Positions 37,001 to 43,943 are shown, numbered from the stretch's first letter. The stretch is 64,000 bases of DNA from Chitinophaga flava (GCF_003308995.1 NZ_QFFJ01000001.1:620001-684000); one strand, 5' to 3'. The notes: generated from the sequence alone by a model not told the origin. Translations and numbers: made by a program.

Positions 37001-37105
37001 ACCCTTTATCTCCCTGACCTCCTGCGCTATCAGCTTTTGTGACTTGCAAATACCTGCGAGGATCGCCAGCAGGGTTGCAAATAGGTAAAGGTGTTTTCCT
37101 TTCAT
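34031..37105 (-). CDS. SusC/RagA family TonB-dependent outer membrane transporter
   Basis: A 1024-residue protein with a signal peptide (about 1-28), a carboxypeptidase regulatory-like domain (VREIKGTVLDSATQMALPGVSVFIKG, cited in part), a plug with VIGYGAVKKSSVTAAV and VEVLKDASSAAIYGSRAAGG, and a long beta-barrel ending in an aromatic residue (FNFNF). It imports a glycan fragment with TonB energy, together with the SusD partner. The first gene of an eight-gene leftward operon; a GntR operator and a -7 box lie about 270 bp upstream. Confidence 0.94.
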   Translation of the reverse strand: MKGKHLYLFATLLAILAGICKSQKLIAQEVREIKGTVLDSATQMALPGVSVFIKGTKTGVSTTAEGHFTIRASSADVLSFSYLGYDKKETAIGNRNNVYISLPQSKTTLNETVVIGYGAVKKSSVTAAVAKVENKILDQVPAGRPEAALVGRMAGVNISQSRGQAGSAPTIRIRGIGSISAGNDPLIVIDGIPGGNLGMINMNDVQSVEVLKDASSAAIYGSRAAGGVILVTMKKGVAGKPKFNFNGYAGLGKAIVHHDWITGDEYYQYATKYQNREYAWVGGEVTLPVWGDGRRPAAYQVSDVLKTGHVVWQDAVMRTAPIQSYNISASGGTDKATYYVAATYKDEQGTMVNTWFKTYGLRANVDVQASKAVSVGFMLNPSYSKRRYNPSEIPNYSKYPSFAEVQRPNGTYPNARDYWGAVVTGQVNPMATLQGSEYYGSSFSNIGEAYLKLHLAKGLSFRSSVGTTMDFSNRDEFQASWATSAAKNSGTDITSNNINVLNENVLSYNTTFKGGHDLSAIAGASYQRNDSKSVNLYAVAGSYNNDIVHTMGNATLAPNSNTVKSKWGLISYFTRVNYGYKDKYLLSASIRTDASSRFGPDNRWGYFPSVSAAWRVKQESFLKDFKPVSDLKVRVSYGVTGNFNIGDFQYLGLMGNTFYSPGNIVTKGQAPVSYGNSMLGWEKTKGIDLGAELSVLDNRISVVFDYYDKRTNDLLYSMPVPATTGFSTTMTNIGQIRNRGIEFEVNTRNIVGKFNWQTSFNFSQNKNTVEDLGGVNNVIIADPSSNMNWILRVGEPMFSYYGYKITGVYQDAADIAANPGIAGTRPGNPKFEDKDGNKKIDANDKQVLGNFQPKAILGMVNNFSYNNFDLSIAMQASLGAKMYNYENQFYQGALLGAMRRSLVENQWWSAADPGNGKVPASALNTLGFQTMSDAYIEDASFLAIRNVNLGYTLPESLIRRLRVTNFRVYLSASNLFIFTKKEFHGYNPEGHTKGEVNGVASMPGANYGAEPISRIYALGFNFNF

Positions 37106-37374
37106 AATTCTGGTTAGATAAAATGGTTAGATAAAATGTGCCCGTGCGCATTGCTACATCAATGCACCAGTTGACATACCATCCTTCATGATGGTTGAAT
37201 AAATTAATTCGCGTTTTATTGAACCGTTCACTGTGTTCTTATGTGGCAAGAATACATGTCGGCATTACAGGTGGATGATACGGGCACGACTACACGATGC
37301 TTCGGCACCGCCCGTAAGTTTCACATAACGTTAGCTTTAGTACCAACCAGGAATGGTCAGTTGTTCGCCACTTT
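37106..37374 (-). promoter_or_regulatory. Long 5' leader of the SusCD operon with a structured element
   Basis: The region between the -7 box and the SusC-like start holds a two-stem structure at 37279-37316: outer TACGGGC with GCCCGTA, inner GATGC-TTCG-GCACC. On the + strand the loop is the stable cUUCGg type. There is also a tandem GGTTAGATAAAAT repeat near the start codon and a short ACCATC/GATGGT hairpin (37178-37195). No ORF of note is present. Confidence 0.4.
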
Positions 37375-37403
37375 GTTTACAAATATATTCAAATTTTGTA
37401 AAC
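37375..37403. promoter_or_regulatory. Predicted GntR operator upstream of SusCD
   Basis: GTTTAC (37375-37380) and GTAAAC (37398-37403) form TTTGTTTAC/GTAAACAAA arms separated by 17 bases. The same arm spacing and a similar AT-rich centre occur at 38119-38147 before the GntR gene. The -7 box TATATTTGT (37379-37387, minus strand) overlaps it. Confidence 0.6.
37379..37387 (-). promoter_or_regulatory. -7 promoter box of the SusCD operon
   Basis: On the minus strand TATATTTGT matches TAnnTTTG. It is embedded in the predicted GntR operator, so repressor binding would block it. The resulting leader is about 270 nt. Confidence 0.5.
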
Positions 37404-37469
37404 AAAAAAATATTTGAAGGAAATTATCAGAAGGGAGAAAAGTACAGTTTTAGTGATACAGAAAAGGGG

Positions 37470-38108
37470 TTACTCTACCTCCAGGGTAGTTACTTCACCA
37501 CGCAGCAGATGCTTTACCAGCGCTTCTTCCGCCTTTTTTACGTCTTTATTTTTCAGTGCATGCAGGATAGCCCGGTGTTCTTCATCGGTTTGTTCATAGT
37601 CATCCATCTGCACCAACATCTTACCCAGCTTCATATGGAACAGGGGTATATTACTGGATTGGTATATCTCCATCAGCTTGGCATTGCCAGCCATGGCCAC
37701 CAGCGTTTCATGAAATTTCATATCCGCCTCACAGGCACCGCCCAGATAACCACTCTTTACCATATTGGTAAAGTCATCACAAATCTTCTCCAATGCAGCA
37801 ATATCTTCTTTGTCTGCTTTCTGAATAGCCAAGCGGATAGCGCCCAGCTCCAGCAGCTCCCGCAACTCCCTCACCTGGTGTATATCCTCTGCAGTCATGG
37901 ATTTCACGAAGTATCCACCCTTTTCACCAAATACCACCAGGTTCTCCCCCAGCAGGCGCGTCAGCGCTTCCCGCACAGCCATACGGCTTACTTCGGTCTT
38001 TTTAGCCCACACATCTTCCTTCAGACGCATGCCCGGCACCAGCTGGTTGGACAGTATCTTGCGACGCAGTTCTACATATACTTTATTAGCTAACGAATCT
38101 GTTTTCAT
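37470..38108 (-). CDS. GntR family regulator, FCD (FadR-like) subfamily
   Basis: A 212-residue repressor with an N-terminal winged helix (ILSNQLVPGMRLKEDVWAKK, then VSRMAVREALTRLLGENLV) and a C-terminal all-helical FCD ligand domain with metal-site residues such as the His in MKFHETLV and EEHRAILHAL. FCD regulators often sense sugar acids. It lies directly upstream of the SusCD operon on the same strand, and both upstream regions carry the same 29-bp operator layout, supporting control of the operon and of itself. Confidence 0.88.
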   Translation of the reverse strand: MKTDSLANKVYVELRRKILSNQLVPGMRLKEDVWAKKTEVSRMAVREALTRLLGENLVVFGEKGGYFVKSMTAEDIHQVRELRELLELGAIRLAIQKADKEDIAALEKICDDFTNMVKSGYLGGACEADMKFHETLVAMAGNAKLMEIYQSSNIPLFHMKLGKMLVQMDDYEQTDEEHRAILHALKNKDVKKAEEALVKHLLRGEVTTLEVE

Positions 38109-38118
38109 AGTAAATAAT

Positions 38119-38147
38119 GTAAACGAAATATTTATTCAAAAGTAAAC
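38119..38147. promoter_or_regulatory. Predicted GntR autoregulatory operator
   Basis: Two GTAAAC copies (38119-38124, 38142-38147) are separated by 17 bases and an AT-rich centre, as at 37375-37403. A minus-strand -7 box TACTTTTG (38137-38144) overlaps the site, 29 bp upstream of the GntR start. Confidence 0.55.
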
Positions 38148-38203
38148 AATTTTAGAATAGCGATCCAGTTTTGGCGGTCAACATTCCTAAAATTTACAGA
38201 AAA

Positions 38204-38782
38204 CTACTGCTTTGCCTCCAGTAACTGCCCCACAAAATCCCGGAACTTCCGGCTGCTATAGTCAGCAGCCCCTGTCTCCCGGAAAACGATACGACCCGCC
38301 TTATCAATCACCAGCGTAGTAGGCAGCGTACCGGAATATACCTTGTCAGGCACCTCACCGGCCATCAGCGCCACCGGCAGCTGATAACCATGCTCCTTCA
38401 TAAACCCCTTCGCCTTCTCCACATTACTATCCGCATCCACCATCAGGAAAACAATATCCGGTCTACTCTTCAGCTCCTGATACAAACCATCCAGCGAAGG
38501 CATCTCCGCCCTGCAGGGAGGACACCACGTAGCCCAGAAATTAATAACCACTACCTTCCCTCTCAACTCAGACAAAACCACCGGCAAACCTTCCGCCGTC
38601 AGGAACTGCATCTCCGGCGCCATATCACCATGCCCATCAGCAGGCACTCCAGGCTGAAACAGCCCGATCTTCATCAACTGCTGCAGAAACCATACCTTGC
38701 CACCAGGGATCAACGCCACAGATAACACCCCCGCCAGCAACAAGCCATATAAAATATTGGATAACGAAAAATAAGCTCTCAT
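38204..38782 (-). CDS. TlpA-type membrane-anchored thioredoxin-like reductase
   Basis: A 192-residue protein with one N-terminal membrane segment (about 8-26) and a thioredoxin fold with the redox pair in WATWCPPC (Cys87, Cys90) and a cis-Pro region GTLPTTLVID. It would face the periplasm and reduce disulfides, for example of cytochrome c or other exported proteins. It is not clearly linked to the neighbouring genes; a REP-like palindrome lies 21 bp before its start. Confidence 0.87.
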   Translation of the reverse strand: MRAYFSLSNILYGLLLAGVLSVALIPGGKVWFLQQLMKIGLFQPGVPADGHGDMAPEMQFLTAEGLPVVLSELRGKVVVINFWATWCPPCRAEMPSLDGLYQELKSRPDIVFLMVDADSNVEKAKGFMKEHGYQLPVALMAGEVPDKVYSGTLPTTLVIDKAGRIVFRETGAADYSSRKFRDFVGQLLEAKQ

Positions 38783-38802
38783 AAGCTCAATATAACAAAA
38801 AT

Positions 38803-38827
38803 CCCAGGGCTGAAGCCCTGGGCTATA
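38803..38827. repeat. REP-like palindrome, copy 1
   Basis: CCCAGGGCT-GA-AGCCCTGGG forms a 9-bp perfect hairpin followed by CTATA. It is 24/25 identical to the reverse complement of the element at 38978-39002, giving an inverted pair about 150 bp apart, as in REP doublets mobilised by RAYT transposases. Confidence 0.75.
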
Positions 38828-38977
38828 ATTGTTTTGTTAAAAGACGGCATGTTATGGTTATACAGATGTTTTACTTAAAGTGCTATAAATGCATAAACAG
38901 AGCCTTTTGTATAAAAGTGCTAAAAAATTGCCTAAAACAAACATGAACTGTTGCATAAAGCTCCATTAATCATCCAA

Positions 38978-39002
38978 TATAGCCCAGGGCTTTAGCCCTG
39001 GG
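38978..39002. repeat. REP-like palindrome, copy 2, overlapping a gene end
   Basis: TATAG followed by CCCAGGGCT-TT-AGCCCTGGG. On the minus strand it encodes the last residues (PQG) and the TAA stop of the SRPBCC gene. No RAYT gene is present in this window, so mobilisation would be in trans. Confidence 0.75.
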
Positions 39003-39423
39003 GCCCGAGATATTTAGGCAATGAAATATTGATGATATGATCCCAGCCACCAGTGAAGCTTTCGCGGGTGAAGGACTTGAGGTGCTGTGGAAATGTTTCC
39101 AATCCGGCGTGGGTTAATGTCAGTTTTGTCTGGTTTCCTTCCTGCGACAGTTCAAATGTAAGCAGTGATTCGCCTTCATAATTTTCATACTTCCAGGTGT
39201 ACGATAGTTTCCTGCCAGGCACTACTTCCTTTACCTCGCAATGATGAACATATAATATTCCTTCGTCTTCACAATCAAAAGTGAAGGAAAAGCCAACTTC
39301 CGGCTTAAAATCTGACACATCAAAATACCATTCCCTCATTTTCTCTTTTACTGTCAGTGCCTCCCAAACTTTGCCCATCGGGGCATTAATGGTACGCTCT
39401 ACTATCAGTGGTTCGTTTTTCAT
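38992..39423 (-). CDS. SRPBCC/AHSA1 family protein
   Basis: A 143-residue START-like protein with ERTINAPMGKVWEAL at the N-terminus and the C-terminal helix region GWDHIINISLPKYLG. The family binds hydrophobic ligands; roles vary. It is 25 bp downstream of an ArsR-type regulator, a pairing common in Bacteroidota. The start MKNEPLIVERT (39423) is preferred over an upstream lysine-rich extension that overlaps the ArsR end. The last three codons and the stop come from a REP-like palindrome. Confidence 0.85.
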   Translation of the reverse strand: MKNEPLIVERTINAPMGKVWEALTVKEKMREWYFDVSDFKPEVGFSFTFDCEDEGILYVHHCEVKEVVPGRKLSYTWKYENYEGESLLTFELSQEGNQTKLTLTHAGLETFPQHLKSFTRESFTGGWDHIINISLPKYLGPQG

Positions 39424-39448
39424 AACAATGATTTTTAATGATGATGAA

Positions 39449-39778
39449 CTATTTCTTTTTTTTCTTCTTATGATTATCTTCTTCCAGAAATGCTTCCAGA
39501 GCATCCAGTTTACGATCCCAGAACTTCCGGTAATGTTCCACCCATTCAGACACTTGCTTCAGCTGACGCAGGTTAGCCTTGCAATACCGCTCCCTTCCCT
39601 GCTGCTGTATGATAATCAGGCCACATTCTGTCAGTATTTTTACATGTTTGGATATAGCTGGCCTGCTGATATCAAAATGATCAGCCACCATATTCAGACT
39701 CAACGACTGGTTGGCCAACAAATGAATGATGTCCCGCCGCGTTGGGTCAGCAATCGCCTGAAAAACGTCTCTGCGCAT
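39449..39778 (-). CDS. ArsR-family winged-helix regulator
   Basis: A 109-residue DNA-binding protein: FQAIADPTRRDIIHLLANQ and the recognition helix ISRPAISKHVKILTECGLI, followed by RERYCKANLRQL. No metal-binding Cys cluster is visible, so it is of the SdpR/non-metal type that is often coupled to an SRPBCC gene. The C-terminus is a lysine tail (six Lys). Two near-palindromic sites upstream flank its own promoter box, suggesting autoregulation. Confidence 0.88.
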   Translation of the reverse strand: MRRDVFQAIADPTRRDIIHLLANQSLSLNMVADHFDISRPAISKHVKILTECGLIIIQQQGRERYCKANLRQLKQVSEWVEHYRKFWDRKLDALEAFLEEDNHKKKKKK

Positions 39779-39797
39779 AAATAACTTTTAAAATTCT

Positions 39798-39837
39798 GTA
39801 ATCGTTCGGTTACAAATATAGGTAACCGAATGGTTAC
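39798..39837. promoter_or_regulatory. ArsR operator pair flanking the arsR-like promoter
   Basis: GTAATCGTTCGGTTAC (39798-39813) and GTAACCGAATGGTTAC (39822-39837) are each GTAA/TTAC dyads and are 14/16 reverse complements of each other. The minus-strand -7 box TATATTTGT (39812-39820) lies between them. Confidence 0.6.
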
Positions 39838-39905
39838 GGAAAAATTTATTTTCCGGATGCCTCTTAAACCGCTATAGATAAGTATTTAGAAGAGAGGGGG
39901 CTAAG

Positions 39906-40271
39906 TTATTTGTAAAGATGTTGGTCCTTGATATAATCGATGCCATGTTTTTTCAGGTAGCGAATACCCCAGTCACTCACAAACTCATACAAAGGCGCCA
40001 GAGACTTACCATCCTCCGACAACGCATATTCCACCCGATAAGGCTTCTTAGACAAAATATTTTTAGTGATCAGAAAATCCTGCTCCAGCTCTTTTAATTG
40101 CTGGCTCAGCATTTTCTCAGAGACACCCGGCAGATTCTCCCGTAACTGTACATAACTACGCTGTCCGAACTGATGCAAATGCGCCAGTATCAGCAGTTTC
40201 CATTTGCCTCCGATAAAGCCCAGCGTCACATCTACCGGACAGGTGTATGTTTTATCGTTTAAGGTTATCAT
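39906..40271 (-). CDS. HxlR-family winged-helix regulator
   Basis: A 121-residue regulator with the family Cys in YTCPVDVTLGFIGGKWKLLI and the recognition region GVSEKMLSQQLKELE. HxlR proteins often sense quinones, aldehydes or redox stress through this Cys. It is divergent from an ABM-domain gene, its likely target. The start MITLNDKTYTCPV at 40271 lies within the palindrome GGTTATCATAACC (40263-40275); the upstream extension would overlap the divergent promoter. Confidence 0.88.
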   Translation of the reverse strand: MITLNDKTYTCPVDVTLGFIGGKWKLLILAHLHQFGQRSYVQLRENLPGVSEKMLSQQLKELEQDFLITKNILSKKPYRVEYALSEDGKSLAPLYEFVSDWGIRYLKKHGIDYIKDQHLYK

Positions 40272-40331
40272 AACCGGTATCCTACTTTTTGGTAAGTTAT
40301 TGATCACCACCACAAAGCCACTTAGCTTTGT
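40263..40331. promoter_or_regulatory. Divergent control region of hxlR-like and ABM genes
   Basis: Contains the 13-bp palindrome GGTTATCATAACC (40263-40275), a TACTTTTTGGTA dyad (40283-40294) and a rightward promoter, TTG at 40300-40302 with TAGCTTTGT at 40323-40331, spacing 20. Confidence 0.45.
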
Positions 40332-40356
40332 GATAGTCAATATCCATCATAAAAAT

Positions 40357-40725
40357 ATGAAAACACTCGTCACCATTATCACACTTTTCATTATGTACCC
40401 ATTCACATCCACCACCTTCTCAACGGAAATCATCCGCTACAACATCCCGGAACAGGACCGTCCGCATTTTGAAGCAGCCTATGCTGAAGCCGGTAAATAC
40501 CTGCAAGCCTCCCCGTATTGTTTAAGTTACCAGGTACTACATGGCAACGAAGAACCACAGCACTATATCGTAGTCATCCACTGGACCTCACAGACAGACC
40601 ATCTGCAGGGATTCCGTAAAAGTCAGCAGTTCCCGCCTTTCTTCAACCTCGTAAAACCATTTTACAACAATATTGAAGAAATGAAACACTATGATCCTAC
40701 TCCTATCCAATGGGTAAGAAAATAG
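40357..40725 (+). CDS. Exported ABM-domain (quinol monooxygenase-like) protein
   Basis: A 122-residue protein with an N-terminal hydrophobic signal-like stretch (about 3-22) and an antibiotic biosynthesis monooxygenase ferredoxin-like domain (YNIPEQDRPHFEAAYAEAGKYLQ, then VIHWTSQTDHLQGFRKS). Such small proteins degrade or bind quinones and other aromatics. Divergent from HxlR and followed after 23 bp by a truncated globin, suggesting an oxidative or electrophile stress unit. The start is chosen 26 bp after the -7 box. Confidence 0.8.
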   Translation: MKTLVTIITLFIMYPFTSTTFSTEIIRYNIPEQDRPHFEAAYAEAGKYLQASPYCLSYQVLHGNEEPQHYIVVIHWTSQTDHLQGFRKSQQFPPFFNLVKPFYNNIEEMKHYDPTPIQWVRK

Positions 40726-40748
40726 CCTTTTTTCGCTAATTTAGAAAC

Positions 40749-41225
40749 ATGACAAACGACAAAAAAATACCCACACTATACGAATGGGCTGGCGGCATGC
40801 CGGTATTTGAAAAACTGACAGATACCTTTTATAAAAAAGTACTCGCAGATCCTTTACTAGAGCCCGTATTCAAACACATGAGCACGGAACACCAGCAACA
40901 TGTAGCTCACTTCATCGCAGAAGTCTTCGGTGGCCCCAAGACCTACAGCGAACAGGAAGGATCTCATTTTAAAATGGTCCATAAACATCTCGGCAAACAT
41001 CTCACCGAAGAACATCGTAAAAGATGGATAACACTACTCCTCGAAACCGCAGATGAACTGCAACTGCCCGATGATCCGGAATTCCGCTCCGCGTTTGTAG
41101 GATACATCGAATGGGGTACCCGTATTGCTGTGATCAACTCCCGGGAAAACACGTTGGATATGGATAAGGAACAACCCATGCCTAAATGGGGCTGGGGTGA
41201 GACAGGTGGACCGTATATACCTTAA
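40749..41225 (+). CDS. Truncated hemoglobin (2-on-2 globin)
   Basis: A 158-residue globin of the truncated family: YEWAGGMPVFEKLTDTFYKKV at the N-terminus, proximal His region in HKHLGKHLTEEHRKRW, with Trp at G8. It binds O2 or NO through heme in the cytoplasm and could detoxify NO or peroxide. The C-terminal tail (about 130-158) is Pro/Gly/Trp-rich. It shares an operon with the ABM protein and ends in a strong terminator. Confidence 0.88.
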   Translation: MTNDKKIPTLYEWAGGMPVFEKLTDTFYKKVLADPLLEPVFKHMSTEHQQHVAHFIAEVFGGPKTYSEQEGSHFKMVHKHLGKHLTEEHRKRWITLLLETADELQLPDDPEFRSAFVGYIEWGTRIAVINSRENTLDMDKEQPMPKWGWGETGGPYIP

Positions 41226-41274
41226 TACTGTTCAGGGGCTGATGCTTTATATACATCAGTCCCTGAACAGTATT
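41224..41274 (+). terminator. Intrinsic terminator after the globin gene
   Basis: A long stem, AATACTGTTCAGGG-g-CTGATG paired with CATCAG-t-CCCTGAACAGTATT, includes the end of the stop codon and is followed by a T-rich tract. Confidence 0.8.
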
Positions 41275-41354
41275 TATTGCATTTTATTTTTTCTCTCTAA
41301 AGAAAACATACCATAAGAACTTTCATAATCAGGTCAGTTACAATTGGAAGAAAA

Positions 41355-41413
41355 CTGTTTTGTCCTGAAATAGATTTACATCAAATATGTAAATCCATTT
41401 CAGGACAAGACAG
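41355..41413 (-). terminator. 27-bp hairpin terminator of the orphan gene pair
   Basis: Arms 41355-41381 and 41387-41413 pair at 25 of 27 positions around a 5-nt loop. It begins 4 bases after the stop of the 129-residue gene on the minus strand and is followed by a T-rich run. Confidence 0.75.
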
Positions 41414-41417
41414 TTAA

Positions 41418-41807
41418 TCATTCACGCTGTCTATGTAACTCTTCTATATACAATTCTGCATCATAGAAGGTTAAATCACCATTATAACTTAATTCAACTA
41501 AACATTTATCTACTGTAAATAAACCTGAATCATATTCAACGTATTTACCAATCCCTACTATTATATAATAATGTAGTCCTCCAATAACATCATAGTCCAC
41601 AATATACTTAATAACATGAATGTCATCTTTTTGACTTAAAATTTGTTCCGTATAAATATTAGTACCAATATTTGGTATAGATACACAGTATTCTCCGTTA
41701 CTATTTATTGTGTAATCCCTATCATTACAATAACCAAACAAGTCTAACCGTAACTTTTCAAGAGTAAAGCTACTTTGAAGAATTTTTTCTATTTCCATTG
41801 AATGCAT
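41418..41807 (-). CDS. Hypothetical protein, AT-rich orphan (possible immunity protein)
   Basis: A 129-residue acidic soluble protein with many Tyr and Ile and no signal or membrane segment. I do not recognise a family. Its codon use is far more AT-rich than the surrounding genes, as is its partner's. It overlaps the upstream gene by 1 base (TAATG), so the two are translated together. Size, acidity, AT-richness and pairing resemble immunity proteins of polymorphic toxin systems, but no toxin is present nearby and this is only a suggestion. Confidence 0.65.
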   Translation of the reverse strand: MHSMEIEKILQSSFTLEKLRLDLFGYCNDRDYTINSNGEYCVSIPNIGTNIYTEQILSQKDDIHVIKYIVDYDVIGGLHYYIIVGIGKYVEYDSGLFTVDKCLVELSYNGDLTFYDAELYIEELHRQRE

Positions 41808-42244
41808 TAATAAACAATATATTCATTCATTCCCCCTTCATCGTCTATATGCCTTATCATATTCAAACAGGGAAACACAACCAGATAATCACCATACTCA
41901 AAGAACTCCCTGTTGAAATAATCCTCGTACCAGTTGGCAAAACTGGTCATCTCATTTATAGACAGGGCAAACACCCACTTCTTCACATGTCCTTCATCAG
42001 AAATTAATAAGATACTTTCCCGCTCTCCTACCGACGGAAAGAAAAAGTCAGCAAAATCCAGTAGGGTCAGGTCTTTATTGGCGTTCCATCCTTCTATCGC
42101 CTTTCGCTCGATCTTCTTAAACCGGAGCCCCAACATTGCATCAAACAAAGCGTTGCTGCTGATAAGGTCTTCATAAACCAGAAAATCTAATTTAGTATTT
42201 CGAAGCCGCCCAATAGCCTCTTCCCTGGAAATAATCCAATCCAT
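41807..42244 (-). CDS. Hypothetical protein, AT-rich orphan (possible immunity protein)
   Basis: A 145-residue acidic soluble protein with aromatic patches (FANWYEDYFNREFFEYGDYLVVF). No family recognised. ATG 42244 (MDWIISREEA) is chosen; a TTG at 42262 would add six residues. First gene of the two-gene unit and coupled to the following gene by a TAATG overlap. Lower GC than its neighbours suggests recent transfer. Confidence 0.65.
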   Translation of the reverse strand: MDWIISREEAIGRLRNTKLDFLVYEDLISSNALFDAMLGLRFKKIERKAIEGWNANKDLTLLDFADFFFPSVGERESILLISDEGHVKKWVFALSINEMTSFANWYEDYFNREFFEYGDYLVVFPCLNMIRHIDDEGGMNEYIVY

Positions 42245-42414
42245 ATTCAGTTGACATTGCAAAATATTAATAACACTACATTACTCACGGTAAAGGGAAT
42301 ACGAAAGTCCAACCCTCCAAAAATATCAATAAATCATAATATTACCTACCATAACAAATAATAAATATCTTTATCTCCCACCACGTCCTAATCCATCATT
42401 TCGACAACAACAGT

Positions 42415-43938
42415 ATGAAAACAATGAAACGCCTCTCCTGGCTGCTGCTGGCTTTTATTGCCAACTCCAGCTTCGGACAGAAAAAACAGCCCAACATCAT
42501 CTTCATCTTCTCTGATGATCATGCCTATCAGGCTATCAGCGCTTATGGCAGTACACTGGCGCAAACGCCCAACATCGATCGTATCGCCCGCCAGGGCACG
42601 TTGTTTAAAAATGCGCTGGTCACCAATTCTATCTGCGGCCCCAGCAGGGCCACATTACTGACCGGTAAATACAGTCACGTAAACGGCTACACGCTTAATG
42701 AAAAAAAATTCAATGTCGGACAGCAGCTGTTCCCTAAACTGTTGCAACAAAACGGATATCAAACAGCATGGATAGGAAAATGGCATCTGGGGAATCTCCC
42801 TGAGGGCTTCGACTTCTGGCGTATCCTCAACAACCAGGGCCAATACTACAATCCTGATTTTATCAGTCCTACTGACACCACAAAAGTAGAAGGGTATGTC
42901 ACCAATATCATCACACAATTTTCAGTTGACTGGCTCAATCACCGCGATACCTCCAAACCCTTCTTCCTGGTGGTAGGTGAAAAAGCTACTCACCGCGAAT
43001 GGTTCCCCGATCTGCAGGACCTCGGCGCCTATGACAACAAAACCTTCCCGCTACCTCCCACTTTCCGGGATGACTATAAAAACAGAACTGCTGCTCAGAA
43101 TCAGGACATGACCATCGACAAAACCATGCGCCTGAAAGAAGATCTGAAAGTACATGTCAACTACGAAAAGGGCATCTATGGCCGCTTTACACCGGAACAA
43201 AAAAAGGTATATCAGGCTTACTACGAAGATAAAATCAGCAAAGAGTTCGATGAGAAAAAACTCAGCGGCGACGCACTCGTGGAATGGAAGTACCAGCGCT
43301 ACCTGAAAGACTACCTCTCTACCGCCCGTTCACTGGACCGCAACATCGGCGCCCTGCTCGACTACCTCGATAGAAACGGACTGGCAGACAACACGATCGT
43401 TATTTATGCTTCTGACCAGGGATTTTATATGGGAGAACACGGTTGGTTTGATAAACGTTTTATGTATGAAGAGTCCCTTCGCACTCCCTTTATCATCAAA
43501 TATCCTGGCGTCACCAAACCCGGTAGTACAGTCAACCAGCTGATGCTGAATATAGACTGGGCACCTACCATCCTGCAGATCGCCGGCGTTAAGGTACCTG
43601 CGGATATACAAGGAACCTCTTTCCTGCCGCTCCTGCAGCCCAATACAGGTAAAGTCGCCTGGCGCAAGGCTGCTTATTATCACTACTACGAGTTTCCCGA
43701 ACCACATCATGTATACCCCCATTTCGGTGTACGTACCGAACAGTATACGCTTATCCGTTTCTATGGCGCTGGTGATTCCTGGGAACTCTACGACCTGAAA
43801 AAAGATCCGCACCAGGTGAATAATATCTATGGCAATAAAGGCACCGAACAAATTACGGCCAACCTGAAAGCAACACTAAAAAAACTGATGCTGCAATACA
43901 AAGACGAGGAAGCGCTGAAAATACTCGAATCCCGCTAA
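42415..43938 (+). CDS. Sulfatase (formylglycine-dependent, Cys type)
   Basis: A 507-residue exported sulfatase. Signal peptide about 1-21 (SSFGQ). Metal site FIFSDDHAYQ (DD), formylglycine motif CGPSRATLLTGK, then GKWHLGNLPEGFDFW and the C-terminal SDQGFYMGEHGWFDKR site. It removes sulfate from carbohydrate or aryl esters outside the cytoplasm after the Cys is oxidised to formylglycine by an unlinked maturase. Single-gene unit with its own terminator. Confidence 0.9.
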   Translation: MKTMKRLSWLLLAFIANSSFGQKKQPNIIFIFSDDHAYQAISAYGSTLAQTPNIDRIARQGTLFKNALVTNSICGPSRATLLTGKYSHVNGYTLNEKKFNVGQQLFPKLLQQNGYQTAWIGKWHLGNLPEGFDFWRILNNQGQYYNPDFISPTDTTKVEGYVTNIITQFSVDWLNHRDTSKPFFLVVGEKATHREWFPDLQDLGAYDNKTFPLPPTFRDDYKNRTAAQNQDMTIDKTMRLKEDLKVHVNYEKGIYGRFTPEQKKVYQAYYEDKISKEFDEKKLSGDALVEWKYQRYLKDYLSTARSLDRNIGALLDYLDRNGLADNTIVIYASDQGFYMGEHGWFDKRFMYEESLRTPFIIKYPGVTKPGSTVNQLMLNIDWAPTILQIAGVKVPADIQGTSFLPLLQPNTGKVAWRKAAYYHYYEFPEPHHVYPHFGVRTEQYTLIRFYGAGDSWELYDLKKDPHQVNNIYGNKGTEQITANLKATLKKLMLQYKDEEALKILESR

Positions 43939-43943
43939 CCAGC

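Noticed and set aside
37120..37148. Tandem GGTTAGATAAAAT repeat as a regulatory site
   Set aside because: Only two 13-bp copies near the SusC-like start codon; may be a simple duplication and no regulator match is evident.
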